64,000 nucleotides of DNA from Peromyscus leucopus (lineage: Eukaryota > Chordata > Mammalia > Rodentia > Cricetidae). The notes beneath the pieces were generated by a model. That model was not told where the DNA came from, did no database searches, and worked only from the letters and a program-made list of their open reading frames with translations. A program made the translations under genes and the position numbers. Below are positions 22,381-34,139 of this stretch, piece by piece. The DNA lies in assembly GCF_004664715.2 (NCBI RefSeq), contig NC_051083.1, positions 101,461,661 through 101,525,660 of the forward strand, written 5' to 3'. Within the stretch, counting starts at the first letter, position 1; every line of letters starts with the position of its first letter.

Positions 22381-22639
22381 GACTCACAACCATCTACAAT
22401 TAGATCTGGTGCCCTCTTCTAGAGGGAAGGTATACATGCAAGCAGAACACTGTATATATAATAAATAAATAAATCTTAAAAAAGATTATGTAACAGATAC
22501 AATGACATAAATCATACAATATTAAACAGAGAGAAAATAACAATACATTATTTTTTAAAAAGGGATGCATATAATGTGGGACTATTTCAAATTACTTAGC
22601 ATCTGCATCATTAAACTCACTAAAAATAGTGATAAAATA

Positions 22640-22775
22640 TGTTTGAAGAAGAAAGAGTATAGATTTGGGTGGGTGGTGAGGCAGGGAGGAACTGGGAGGA
22701 GCTGGTGGAGGGAAAATCATAATCTGAATGTATTGTATGAAAAATCCTTTATTTTCAATTTTAAAAACCTGAAAA
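22640..22775 (+). mobile_element. Rodent L1 3' end, short
   Basis: 'gggtgggtggtgaggcaggg', 'aactgggaggagctggtgg' and 'gaatgtattgtatgaaaaat' give the G-rich end of a rodent L1 3' UTR, with an A/T-rich tail. Confidence 0.55.
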
Positions 22776-23984
22776 ATAGGTATGAAGATTAAAAATAGTC
22801 AACAATTTTCTCAGATTTGTGAAAGTGATAGCCTAAAGAAGCTCAGGAAACCTCATATCTTAGATATGTGAAGAAATTTCTATATTATGATGTCATAATC
22901 AAATTTCTCTAGAATTTAAAATCACCTAGAAACTTTGTGGAAGTCCACCATGTCAGTAATACTGAGAGATGTGCAGCATTCCATTCCCACTTTAGGAAAT
23001 AAGAAACCACTGGACCAATTTTCCACACTAATCTATAAAGGGGAAAGCAAATTACATACAAAGTAAGCAAAAAAGACAATAGAATTTAAAGGAAGATTCA
23101 ATAAAATCAATGTCAGAAAAACAGTAGGAACTAAACCCGTTGAGATGATTAATCATAGTCATCAGTTTCTAGCAGGACAGGAAGGAAGGAAATGAAAAGC
23201 ACACTTTTCCAATGTCAAGAAGTAAATATTATGAACAAATTTATTCATAGGAATTCAGCTACTTAGTTGAATTGGGCACATTCCTTGAAGCCATGAATTA
23301 CTTAAGTTCAGTGAAAAAGAAATCTATCTACCCTCTGAACAGTCCTGTTTGTATAAAGGTATTGAAGTTAAATTTGAACTATGTTTCCACAAAGAAAATT
23401 CAAGACTGAGACAGGTTGAGCATTTACAAAAGAAATAAAATGACTTATGCACATGGAAAAAGAAGAATACTTTCTTTTTATTTAGTAAAATATGAAGAAT
23501 TAGACAAAAACACAATATAATGGCATATATGTATGAAAATGTTAAAATGAAGTCACTTACATTAGATACTGATTTCAAAAGAAAAACACTAAAGGAAAAC
23601 ATACATAATCAATGAAAATGTAAAGCTAAATGGTATAAACAAATTTACAGGATCAAGCAATGTATAAAAAGATAATAAATAATGACAATGTGGAGTCTGT
23701 TTCAGGGATGTATACTTAATAGTGTATGAGGGAAATCAATTGAATATACCACATTAACAAACTAAAAATGACAAACCATTAGGTCATTTCAACTTACATA
23801 GATGAATATTTTCACAAAATCTAGCACTTATTCGTGATAATTTAAAAAAAATCTAAAGGAACAGGAATAGAAGAAAGCATTATCAAACTGAGAAATGGCA
23901 TCATAAAACATCTCATCCATCATCACACCTAATAAAAACCTGATTTCGACACAATACATGGTGCTCCCACTTTTTTTTATCTTC

Positions 23985-24690
23985 TCAGCAGCAGTCATTT
24001 TTAGGAATCTCGAGAAAAAAATAGCATCTGTGGACACTCTCTTTCAAGGAGGACATGGTGAAATACTGGCAAGGCCCAAGATTTAGGAAAGCCATTTTGA
24101 CAAGGCACTCTCTCTAAGGCAGTCCTCACTCTAAACCCTGAAATGGCTTCAACCCACTAAAGAACTGACTATAGCCAAATTTATTTGTATTTGTGCTGTC
24201 ATCACCATCCACCAATGGACGTGGGAGAAGGACAACGACTTTTGCATCTGGTCATAAGCATGTTAAATTCAGTCCCAGCTGTGGACTCTGAAATGGTCTG
24301 TAATTCAAATGTATGGTGGATTTCCAGGAGCGATTTTGCTAACAGATCTTGAAGCAGCTTTCTACCTTAGAATCATGCAAGTCCATGACTCAATAGGCAG
24401 AACATCTGACCTTCATTCTACAGCAGACTTTGAAATACTCCAGCAACTGAGTTCTGTTTACTCAGTGGCAGGATTAGACTAGATCTCCTTGTTCACAAAC
24501 GGAGAGATACTCGCTGCCCTTTGCCCCTATAGGTGGCTCTGTTGACTTAAGTCAAGCAGCAACTCTGACTCAAAGCAAGCTCTTGTGAGCTGCAATCTAA
24601 TGAACTGAGTGAAGAAGCTCACCCTGGCTTCAAATTCACACTTCCCCTGCCTCTCACTCTCTAACAGACCGCCATACTCAAATTCACTCT
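23985..24690. other. ~700-bp unidentified insertion in the ancient L1
   Basis: L1 ORF2 sequence breaks off near 'cccacttttttttat' and resumes near 'ctcacttctgttcaaca', so about 700 bp between them is foreign. It is less AT-rich than the L1. I see no SINE or LTR hallmarks and no sustained frame. Confidence 0.45.
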
Positions 24691-26288
24691 CACTTCTGTT
24701 CAACATTTTACCAGATGTCCTTGGCACTGTAGCTAGACATAGAAAAAAAAGCATCCAATTAAAAAAAAAAAGAAGTTTGCCATAGCTGTTTGTGGAGAAA
24801 ATTCAGTGGAATTTGCAAATGAAAAATATGGTAAGAATGAATTCCCACATTTAGAAAGTTTGCAGGCTACCTTGCAAACCTGTGTGTCAAAGCAATTATC
24901 TGGAAATGTGATAATATTTTAATAAATTGTTCATTGTTTCTATATATCACATTTTATAATAAAAAATACCTCATAATAGACCACGGTTCTATTTAAAATT
25001 TGAAACTATAAAACCTCCAGAAGACAAAGTCAAAGAGAGAAGTTTTGAGACTTTGGATTAGAGTTAAAAATAATTAGGTACAGATCCAAAGGCATAATCC
25101 GTAAAGAAATAAAATGACAAGTTCAGCTATGTAAAAAAAAAAATCTCAGCCTTGCACTCCTAAGAAAACGAAAACACAAGCTGCAGCTTAGGAGAAAATT
25201 TTCCAAACCATATATCTTACAGAAGACCTGCATTCCAAAATATCATAGCAAAACTCAGTAAGGAGGAAACAAGCTACCCACTTTAAAAAAAGACACATCA
25301 CAGGTTCATTTATCTACATCCACAGAGCCTATGCAGATGACATTGTCATGGGAAATTACGTGAATAGGTGTAATATGTAATTATCAAATTCAGGAAAATC
25401 AAGTTCTTCATCCACTTTGGAATCATTGCCACCATAAGATTCTGTACTTAATCTTGTAGAAATGTACCTGCTTTTCATTTTATAAAAGCTATAAAATCCT
25501 AAAAATATACCAAATTGATTTAGTATGTACAGGCAATATTAACATTGGTCTTATTTTAAAAAAAATAAGTCACCAAAGAATCTGTACAGTTGGCCAATAA
25601 CCTGAAAGGTAGCTGGCATCAGTCACTAGGAAAGTACAGTTTAAAACCACAATGAGATTACACATTACATCTGTTAGAATAGTTAAAGTTTAAAATTCGG
25701 TCCATTCTGAGTTTTCCAGAGGATATGAAGAATTCCCATACACGAGTAACTGGAATGCAAAAATTTACAACTTTAGAAAACAGTTTGGCAGGTTTTGGAA
25801 GCAAAACATGTCTACCTTGTAATTTAGTAACTCCACTCCCAAATATTTACCCCAAAGAAACAAATGTCTATTTCCTTGCAATACAGCTTACATGAATATT
25901 CAAAGAAATTACATTCAAAATTTCCATAAACTATAAATTAAGAATATGTCAATCAGTAGGTAAACAATAATCTGTAATATATTAGAATAAAATAAGCATG
26001 CTAGCAATAAAAATAAATGATCTATGGATAGTTATAACATGGATAAATTTCAAAACAAATATGCTGAAAGGAAAAAGCCAGACACAAATAAGACTACATT
26101 GTTCTATTTTATTTATGCAAAATCTGTACAACTGAAAAGAATTTGAAAAACAGAAAGCAGATTGCCATCAAAGGGGAGAAGGGGGTTAAGAGTGGGAGAA
26201 GGGAAGCACAAAAAGCAAATGAGAAACCTTTTGAAGCTAATGATTATGCGACTAGCTTGAGTATGGTGATGTGTATGCAGGTATTTTT

Positions 26289-26470
26289 TTTTCTTTTTCT
26301 TTCTTTCTTTCTTTTTTTTTTTGGTTTTTCGAGACAGGGTTTCTCTGTGTAGCTTTGCACCTTTCCTGGAACTCACTTGGTAGCCCAGGCTGGCCTTGAA
26401 CTCACAGAGATCCGCCTGGCTCTGCCTCCCGAGTGCTGGGATTAAAGGCATGGGCCACCACAGCCCGGCT
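26289..26470 (-). mobile_element. SINE B1, cricetid-type
   Basis: Left T-rich tail with (CTTT)n expansion, then 'gggtttctctgtgtagcttt' and 'cacttggtagcccaggctgg'. The flanking direct repeats 'atgcaggtattttt' and 'attcaggtattttt' differ at one base. Confidence 0.96.
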
Positions 26471-26575
26471 ATTCAGGTATTTTTAATAGGTAAATATAAA
26501 AATATATAATTGCATTGTGTTCAGTTTGTACTATGTCATTTAACCTTCAGTAAAACCACTACATTTAAGTAATGG

Positions 26576-26655
26576 GGTTAAGGATGTGACTCAGTGATAG
26601 AGTTCATAACTTGAGAGAGGCCTTGAGTTCTATCTCCAGCACAGAAAAAAAAATC
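26576..26655 (+). mobile_element. SINE ID element, old copy
   Basis: 'ggggttaaggatgtgactca', 'agtgatagagttc', 'ttgagttctatctccagcac' and a poly-A tail match the tRNA-Ala/BC1-related ID family with substitutions. Confidence 0.75.
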
Positions 26656-27012
26656 AAATGAACATAATGACCATTACAAATATAGAAGTATGATGGAAAG
26701 GCACTGAAATAGTATTTAATAAGATCATGACATTTTTCCAAATCTAGGGAAAATCTTTTAGACACAAGGGTCATTTAGAATGCCAAACAGGCATGACCAG
26801 AAACAAACCTCCCCATACAATAACAGTTGAGACAAAGTATTTGAAACTAAAGGATATCAAAGGATGTAAGAAAAAAGTACCAAATTACTTATGAAAACAA
26901 AACAAACATAACAACATCAGAGCCAACAGAAACTCGAACTCTAGGAAGGCACTGAATTATAGATTCTATGCTCTAACCCCACATGCATGCCTTGTCACAT
27001 ATAGCACATGCT

Positions 27013-27107
<95 letters not shown>

Positions 27108-27117
27108 CACACACACA
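27013..27117. repeat. Compound (CT)n(CA)n microsatellite
   Basis: About 28 CT units run directly into about 20 CA units. Confidence 0.98.
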
Positions 27118-27179
27118 CAAATGTGTACACACAAATAAATTAGTTTAAAAATCAGAGAGATACCAAATAATTAACTTGA

Positions 27180-27492
27180 TTTATGTCAAAGTCTTAGAAA
27201 AACATGAACAAACCAAACTGAAAATTAGTAGAGAGTGATTATAGAGATCAGAGCAAAAACAAATGAACTGGAAACAAGCGCAACATTACAAAAAAAAAAA
27301 AAAACAGTGAATCAAAAAGGTTCTTCTTGGGAAAGATTAATAGAATTCAAATAATATTTAGGCAACTAACTAAAAGAGATAGAATGTGCGATTTTTAAAG
27401 TTGACATGAAAAGTGTGAGTTTATTAGTGATAGCAATGAAATTTGGAGGACTTTTAGGGTATATTTCAAAGACTTACATTCCATTAGTTGGG

Positions 27493-27537
<45 letters not shown>

Positions 27538-27840
27538 AAAATTAAAACAAAAGAATATGAACAATGTAGACAAATCTGTGACAAACAGTGAGGCTAAAGT
27601 AACAATAAAGATTTCTGAACAAAATAATTCAGGCGGGGATGGAGTCATTACTTAAAGAAGAATAGTAATGTTCTTTAAGCAATTCCACAAAACAGAAAGG
27701 GAACTAAAGCTCCCCAATTTATGCTATAGAATCAGTATTACCATTATACCCAAAACAGATAAGGACACAATAAAAAAGAAAATCTCCTGGGTGAGCAAGG
27801 ACATAAACCATATTTAAAAACAAACTAAATTCAATTAGAT
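27180..27840 (+). mobile_element. Ancient L1 ORF2 fragments
   Basis: 'agatcagagcaaaaacaaat', 'aaaaggttcttcttgggaaa' and 'gacacaataaaaaagaaaat' follow the order of L1 ORF2 just before and in the reverse transcriptase domain. Frames are destroyed. A (TA)n run occupies 27496-27534. Confidence 0.6.
27496..27534. repeat. (TA)n microsatellite
   Basis: About 19 TA units. Confidence 0.96.
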
Positions 27841-29685
27841 ATTAAAAAGATGGTATGTCCCTAAACATAAGAGTTTTTAAAGACTCTAGCATGAAACTCA
27901 TGAAAGTGGTGAGCATGTTGAACAAATAGCCAGGAGCAGTGGGTTTGGTGAGATCAGGAGAAGATATGAGATTGTGGGGTGGTGATTGTGACCAGAGCAT
28001 AGTATATGGATGGATGTATAAAAATGTCACAGTAGCAATTAATTCTTAATCAAGTACGGTAAAAGGAACAGGAGCAGAGGCAATAGCTTTATCAGGGTAA
28101 GAATTTTTAATGTGACTACAATTTCACTGGTGCCTCTGGAGCTGCTTTGCCACTCTGAGTTACTACCTGATGCTAAACTTCTAAACTTTGGAGTAAATCA
28201 GGTGAATACAATAGCAGATTCCTAGACTATTTCTCTATTCACCCCAACGTCTCCCATTACCAAGTCTTATTCTTTTATGTCTCTCATTTATGTCTCTTCC
28301 ATTTTAAACCAAAAATTCTTGTATTGGCATTCCCGGTCTTAGTTTACACCTCAGCGATGGTGTCATCGTTCGAGCTTCTTAAGTTGTCTTCTAGTCCCTC
28401 CTCCTTCTCTCCCATTTCTCTCCTTTTTTTATTTTGGTTAATGTTTACTAGAAAAGATCCTCAATATTTAACTTTATTGACTAAATATGGCCAATTCTTC
28501 CTAATGTGGTGCTGATATTAAATGGATATTAAATTAAATTTATGGGGGCAGCTGAGTGGATGTCATTTAATCTCCTCAAGGGGAATGCCTTAATTGGGAT
28601 ACACATTAGTTCTATAGCTATAGAGCAGGAAGTATTCTATCAGATATTATATGCAATCCATGATTTCTTTAACATGAAACAGTACATAGAGTTAAGTCAG
28701 ATTTTGAAATGTTCTTGCATTTTTCAAAAGCTAAAGAGAGAAACAAGAGGATATTTACAAAGTATCATTGCAACACAACATACCTTTTATTCTGAAGAAA
28801 TAAGACAATGTATGAGAATTAAACATCAGCTTGTCAACTGGTGAATTGCATAAAATGTGTACCCCTCCCTCCCTCTCTGATACATATTCACTACAAGTCT
28901 TGCAGTCTCATTGGAGAAACTGACCACTTTTGCTTTTCATTCATAGTGGTTCTCACAGGAGGCCACATTGTTAACTATCTTAAGCCTCTACAAAGGAATA
29001 CAAAGGCTGGTGTACTTAAGCTGCCAAAACAACCAGTAACAGTCATAGAATGTGGAGAAATGATATTTCTTCTTGATTATCTTTTAGTTATGACAGAGTT
29101 CTTTAAATATGAAGACTTCGGTAACTGTGTAATTTGTATGTTATTGATCTGGCTCATTGTTAAATGAACACATCTCAGAATACATGTACTTGCTCAGTTG
29201 ACACTGTAATTTTTGTCTTAGGAAATGAGAGAAAATATTAATGAGGAACTGATTTAGTTGTTTGCTTCTATTTTGCATTTAGATTTTGATGATATGCTAT
29301 TTGGATGTATTGGGGTTTTCTATTGGTGTGAATTTCTGACATTGTATTGTAGCCTTGATGGATGTTTTGTGGTCTGTTTTCATGATGCTTTTTAAAATAT
29401 AACTCTTCCCCTGTCAATCATACTGTGATAACAGATTGTTAATAATGTGGCCAGTAGCTTAACCATTGATTTTTCATGAGTATTTAAACTCATACACATA
29501 TGATTCATGATATGACATACTTAGATATACCTTTATAGAGTTTGGTGTATTCTTTAAAATATAGTTTTTATGTTATTAATAAATAAATAAATCAGGAAAA
29601 ATCAACATACAAAAATCTGTACATTTCTTACTTGCCAATAATAAACATACTGAAAAAAAAATCAAGAAAACAGTATCTGAGGGGC
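27841..29685. other. No recognisable repeat or gene
   Basis: Apparently unique sequence of about 1.8 kb. The frames of 100-108 codons at 28542-28844 and 28841-29167 show no family resemblance and no splice or promoter context. Confidence 0.45.
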
Positions 29686-29689
29686 TCTC

Positions 29690-29992
29690 CATAGGTGTAG
29701 GGCAGGGAAGTGAACCACGAGAGGTAAGGATGAAAACTCAGTTCAGACTGACTTTATCACCTATGGTGGAACACCTTGCTCTGCCTTGGTGCAGGAGGAG
29801 GGGCTTGGTCCTGCCTCACCTGAATCTACCAGGCTTTACTGACTCCTCATGAGAGGCCTTACCTTTTTAGAGGAGGAAATAGGTGTAGATTTTGGGGGGA
29901 GTCTTGGGAGGAGCAGGAGGAGGGAAGAGAGGATTGGTATGTAAAATGAAAAAATGAAAAAAAATTCTTAATAAAGAAAAGAAAAAAAAATA
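29690..29992 (+). mobile_element. L1 LINE 3' UTR
   Basis: 'aggaggaggggcttggtcct', 'gattggtatgtaaaatgaaa' and a tail of 'aattcttaataaag' plus A-rich sequence mark a sense-oriented rodent L1 3' end. Confidence 0.85.
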
Positions 29993-29999
29993 CTTCCAA

Positions 30000-30545
30000 A
30001 AAATCTGAGATCGGAGCTTGGCTACCATCCAGGCCCACAGCAGGGCCATGGGTTGACCCACCCTAGCATCTACCCCATCTAGGACCTGCTGGAGCTAGTG
30101 AAGGGACTGGTTCTGTGGAATGATGCCCCCCAAATCTCAAGACTTGTGGCAACCACAGGATATCCCAGAGGAATTCTGGTGAGGGTCTAATGATGATGAA
30201 ACCAAAGGCCTTGAACCAGACCAGTGACTCATTGCAATGAACATTTGCCACTAAAACTGATGGGACAAAGAAGTATACTATATGACACACTGAAGCCTCC
30301 ATTGTTACCAGGATGAATGAAGAGATAGAGAAGTAGGAAAGAAGGAGAAGCAAAGAGACTGTTTTGTTTTGTTTTTTGTTTTTAATTTTGTTCACTTGCT
30401 TCACTTGCTTGCTTACTTTGATTTGTTTCCTTATGTGGGGTGTGTGTGGCAGGGATGAGAGGAGGATATTGGGGGCTGGGAGGCAAACAGATTTGGGGTG
30501 AATGATGTGAAACTCCCAAAGAGTCAATAAAGAAGTTTAAAAAAT
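30000..30545 (+). mobile_element. Rodent L1 3' region, second subfamily
   Basis: 'ctggtgagggtctaatgat', 'cttgaaccagaccagtgac' and the end 'aactcccaaagagtcaataa' form a rodent L1 3' region. The same family in antisense is at 50848-51410. The 154-codon minus-strand frame here is an antisense artefact. Confidence 0.65.
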
Positions 30546-31065
30546 ATGAATTAAAAGGTTAAAAGGAAAAAAGAGTCTGAAGTCAGCCAGTTTATTCCTA
30601 ATGAATTTCAGCCCAGGATAACTTAGTAAAAAGTTTTGTCATTTCTTCCAAGAAGATGAGTTACAGAGATAGGCTACCTGTACTAAGTTAAGGGCCTAAG
30701 GAATGCTCTGGCCTGGTCTCAGTCATACAGATAGCATAGAGGTCATTTGGGCTATTAGTCACCTTTGGTCCTGGTTGTGGAAGCTTGGGGAGGCTTAGGC
30801 TGTAAGGGCCATTTTAGATTACTAGCCACCTCTGGGCCAAGTTGCAATAGCTTGATAATGGCTTCACCCAACAGAAAATGCAGATCACCAGGCTATGATT
30901 TGCTTGCAACCCCCCAGCTTTCTGGATGGCAAACAGGTTTTTTACATCTTTCCCATTGGAAAGACAATCCTACATGCTTAACACTCCTGGTTTTTCTGGA
31001 GCTCTGTAGGCACAAGGACCTTTGTGCTATGCTCCCAACAAATATCTTGTATAAGCACTTAAAAA
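30546..31065. other. Unassigned
   Basis: It contains repeated phrases ('attagtcacctttggtcct' and 'actagccacctctgggcca'), suggesting a degenerate tandem or LINE 5' portion. No family was recognised. Confidence 0.35.
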
Positions 31066-31166
31066 TATTTAGGGGTGAGGGGAGGTCGGGGAGCAGGAGA
31101 ATGGGAGGGAGAGGGAACTGTGGTTGGTATGGAAAATGAAAAAAAAATAAAAATAAATAAATCTAA
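31066..31166 (+). mobile_element. L1 LINE 3' end
   Basis: 'ggggtgaggggaggtcgggg', 'actgtggttggtatggaaaa' and an A-rich tail. Confidence 0.75.
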
Positions 31167-31167
31167 G

Positions 31168-31388
31168 TGTCTGTAGATGGTGCAGTAGTTAAGGGCAGTA
31201 GCTTTTTTTTTTTTTTTTTTTTTGCAGAGGACCAGAGTTTGGCTCCCAGATACCACGTGTTGGCTCTCAGTCATCCATAACTGTAGTTCCAATGGATGTA
31301 ATATCTACTTCTGGACTTTATGGGCACCAGGCATACACATGGTACAAGAAAAACACTCATACATATACAATAAATAAACCTTTAAAAG
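31168..31388 (+). mobile_element. SINE B2 with internal poly-T
   Basis: B2 order is preserved: 'gatggtgcagtagttaaggg', then 'gcagaggaccagagtttggc', and the tail 'acaataaataaacctttaaa'. A run of 21 T (31203-31223) sits where B2 normally has 'gctgctcttgcagag'. Confidence 0.85.
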
Positions 31389-31394
31389 TACTTA

Positions 31395-31815
31395 GGAATA
31401 AATCAAACCTATAATGTAAAAGACTTCTGCTATAACAATGTTAAAATTCCCAAAACAAAATTGAAGACAACAGAAAAAAAAGGACTTTCATGCTTCCAAT
31501 CAACAGAATTATTATCATGAAAATGGATGCATTAGCAGAAGCAATCTACGGAACACATACAACACTATTCAAAATTTCAATGGCATTCTTTATAGGAATA
31601 GAAATTATATTCATAAAGTTCATGTGGAAATATGAAAGTCATAATAGCCAAAGCAATCCTGAGTAAAAAGAATAATGCTACACATATAATCATAGTTGAT
31701 TTTAAGTTATCTTATAGATCCACAATAACAACCACAGCATAGTACTCACATGAAAACATACAGGTAGACCCATGAAATAGAAGACATAGTTATAAACTCA
31801 GACAATTTCCATCAC
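31395..31815 (+). mobile_element. Old L1 ORF2 fragment
   Basis: 'gcaatctacggaacacatac', 'aatagccaaagcaatcctga' and 'ccacagcatagtactcacat' correspond to the ORF2 segment after the reverse transcriptase. Frames are disrupted. Confidence 0.65.
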
Positions 31816-31839
31816 TTTTTAAAAAATATAACAAACATA

Positions 31840-32150
31840 GTGTGGTGATTTGAATGAGAATGGCCCCTATAGGCTCGTGTGTATGAATTGCTTGGTGTCC
31901 AGTTAGTGAAACAGCTTGGGAAGAATTAGGAGGTATGGCCTTGTTGGAAGAAGTGTGTCATGGGAGTGAGCTTTGAGGTTTCAAAAGTCCATATTAGGCC
32001 CAGTAGTGCATCCTTCCACCCCTCCATCTCTGCCTGCTGCCTGCAGATCAGGATGTAAAGATACTGCCCATGTTTGTCCTCCTCCTGCCATGATAATCAT
32101 GGACTAACCCACTAAAACTGTAAGCAAGCAGAAAAAGGGTTTTAACTGAA
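31840..32150 (+). mobile_element. Rodent interspersed repeat R
   Basis: 'gtggtgatttgaatgagaat', 'ggaggtatggccttgttgga' and 'tcatggactaacccactaaa' match a very common rodent repeat also present at 43744 and 58478. I do not assign a family name. Confidence 0.7.
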
Positions 32151-32190
32151 GATCATAGTTACATGAATAATTAGATTCAGAAAGGCTGTT

Positions 32191-32710
32191 TGTGGTGGTA
32201 TTGTGTTCCCCAAAATATTGTGCACCCTAATAAACTTATCTAGGGTCAGAGACAGAACAGCCACTAGGTAAAAAGGCTAGAAAATGGTGGCACTCACACC
32301 TTTAATCCTAGCATTCCAGAGGTAGAAATCCCTTTAGATCTCTGTGAGTTCAAGGCCACATTGGAAACGGCCAGGCGTGGTGACACATACCTTAATCCCA
32401 GAAAGCGAGCCTTTAATCCCAGGGAGTGGCGGTAGAAAGCAGAAAGGTATATAAGGTGTGAGAACCAGAAACTAGAAGCATTTGGCTGGTTAAGCTTTCA
32501 GGATTCTAGCAGCACAGTTCAGCTGAGAGCCATTTGGATATGACGACACAGAGGACACAGACTGGAAGTCTGAGGAAACAAGATCAGCTGAGAAGTTGGC
32601 CAGGTGAGGTTAGCTGTGGCTTGTCTGTCTCTCTGATCTTCCAGCTTCACCCCAATACCTGGCACCAGGTTTGATTTTATTAATAAGAACTTTTAAGATT
32701 CCTGACAACA
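32191..32710 (+). mobile_element. Solo LTR with B1-like body and perfect TSD
   Basis: Starts TGTGGTGGTATTG and ends GACAACA. The 6-bp duplication GCTGTT lies at 32185-32190 and 32711-32716. Internally it carries B1-like phrases ('cacctttaatcctagcattc', 'gatctctgtgagttcaagg'). A TATATAA motif near 32450 may be its promoter. Confidence 0.9.
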
Positions 32711-33097
32711 GCTGTTTCCTTTCATTTGTGGATCCCATGTTTTATGTAGATCCATGAAATACTTTACACACAATTGATGTAGATTAAGAGAAAAGGAATG
32801 AGTATGGAGGTAAATGAGGTCAAGTAATTGATAAACTAGAATATGAAACTTATTGCTACGTACAATGAGTGTGTGCCAATAGAAAAGTTTTAAAATTCAT
32901 GGCATTGCATGAGACATCATTGATTTCCAGCTAAATATTCTCTGAATCAACTCTTAACCTCCTTTGTGCTAACACATAATGCTTATTATAGTATAAGTGC
33001 TTATATATATATCTTCTCTTCCTAACTTATTTGCAGATATTTAGATTGTAAACCCTAAACCTTGAACAATTCTTTAAAAATAAATTAAAATATAATT
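32711..33097. other. No recognisable feature
   Basis: Unassigned AT-rich spacer. Confidence 0.45.
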
Positions 33098-33310
33098 AGA
33101 GGCAAGGTGGCTCAGTTGTTAAGAATTCTAGCTGCTCTTACATGGGACCCATGCTTAATTCCAAGAGTCCATGTTGGGCAGCTCACAACTGCCTATAATT
33201 CCACCTCCAGTGGAGTCAATGGTCTATTCTGGCCTTGATGGCTACCAGGCATGCATATAATGCATATATTTACACAGGCAAAACACTCATACACATAAAA
33301 TTTAAAAATC
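33098..33310 (+). mobile_element. SINE B2
   Basis: 'gaggcaaggtggctcagttg', 'ctagctgctcttacatggga', 'gggcagctcacaactgccta' and the tail 'cacataaaatttaaaa'. A moderately diverged full-length copy. Confidence 0.88.
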
Positions 33311-33358
33311 ATATATATATGAATATATATGTATATATATATATATACATATATATAA
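33311..33358. repeat. (TA)-rich microsatellite
   Basis: Imperfect TA repeat at the B2 tail. Confidence 0.85.
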
Positions 33359-33493
33359 TTGCATAATTTCCCCCTTCCCACTCCTCCTTACATGTTCCCC
33401 ACCCTGACTCCCCTCAAATTCATGGTCTCTTTTTCTTTAGTTATTATTGTTACATATATAAGCAAATAAAGGTATTTGCTGAGTCTGTTCAGT

Positions 33494-33538
<45 letters not shown>

Positions 33539-33570
33539 AGGGTTGACCATTTGGTGTTATATAAATAGGA
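33359..33570 (-). mobile_element. Rodent LINE (Lx-type) 3' region with (TG)n
   Basis: 'gcataatttcccccttccca', 'aaattcatggtctctttttc' and 'gttgaccatttggtgttat' flank a (TG)n run at 33494-33537. Same family as 5236-5575. Confidence 0.7.
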
Positions 33571-34139
33571 AAAGGAGAAACAAATGGAAACCATGGCTTT
33601 AATGAGACCCTGCACATATTCATATAATTTATATCTAAGAATGGAAACTCACTGTTGTTTCTTATTGAAGAGCCAAAGGAATTCCTGTAATGGTCTGGAC
33701 AGAAGTAAAAGAAAAGCGACAATGCATCCAGAAGAATGGCATACCTGCCACCCCAGTCCCTCACTTAGCCTTTTAGTCACACTAAAGAGGAATGGGAACT
33801 TTGTACAAAGGAAGCACTAATGTAGATCAGAGAGGCCAAAGGCATAACTCTACTGAAGAATTACTATTTAAGTGGAATATTGTAAAGGCTATATCTTCCT
33901 ATACCTTCAAATACCAATGTGCCTGCAGTATGCTGCAGTTTGCAAGTATGGGTTACAGCTAAAGGAGTTATAGTGTAGAGGATTACTGAGGAGAAGCAAG
34001 AAGGATCTCAAACTCAAGGAAACAAAAAACAAAGGCAATTGAGGAACTAATCATTTATAAACAAAACATTAAGCCCAATCCATTTCTAGACACATTAGCA
34101 TAAATTATCACACTAAAGGCTCAATGCATCATGTTTAAT
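33571..34139. other. No recognisable repeat or gene
   Basis: Unassigned. Confidence 0.4.

Larger units (their letters stand above)
20634..22481 (+). mobile_element. SINE B2 split by an LTR
   Basis: The left half 20634-20725 starts 'ggggctggagagatggctca' and ends 'catggttgctcaca'. The right half resumes at 22383 'ctcacaaccatctac' and ends with 'aataaataaataaatctt'. A perfect 13-bp target duplication AAGATTATGTAAC flanks the whole (20621-20633 and 22482-22494). Confidence 0.95.
20240..26220 (+). mobile_element. Ancient mammalian L1, fragmented by later insertions
   Basis: Fragments lie in L1 order: an ORF1 region at about 20240-20633, 22482-22560 and 22780-23230; ORF2 reverse transcriptase at 23640-23985 ('taccacattaacaaactaaa') and 24690-24780; the ORF2 C-terminus at 24960-26220 ('aaaaccacaatgagattaca', 'gaaaacagtttggcaggttt', 'aaaagccagacacaaataag'). 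All frames are heavily disrupted. Later insertions occupy 20634-22481, about 22565-22775 and 23985-24690. Confidence 0.65.

Noticed and set aside
28542..29167. Two adjoining frames of 100 and 108 codons in otherwise unassigned DNA
   Set aside because: Different frames with no recognisable domain, codon pattern, splice sites or promoter; length is within chance for this amount of sequence.
30063..30527. 154-codon minus-strand frame
   Set aside because: It is antisense to a rodent L1 3' region and has no protein resemblance.
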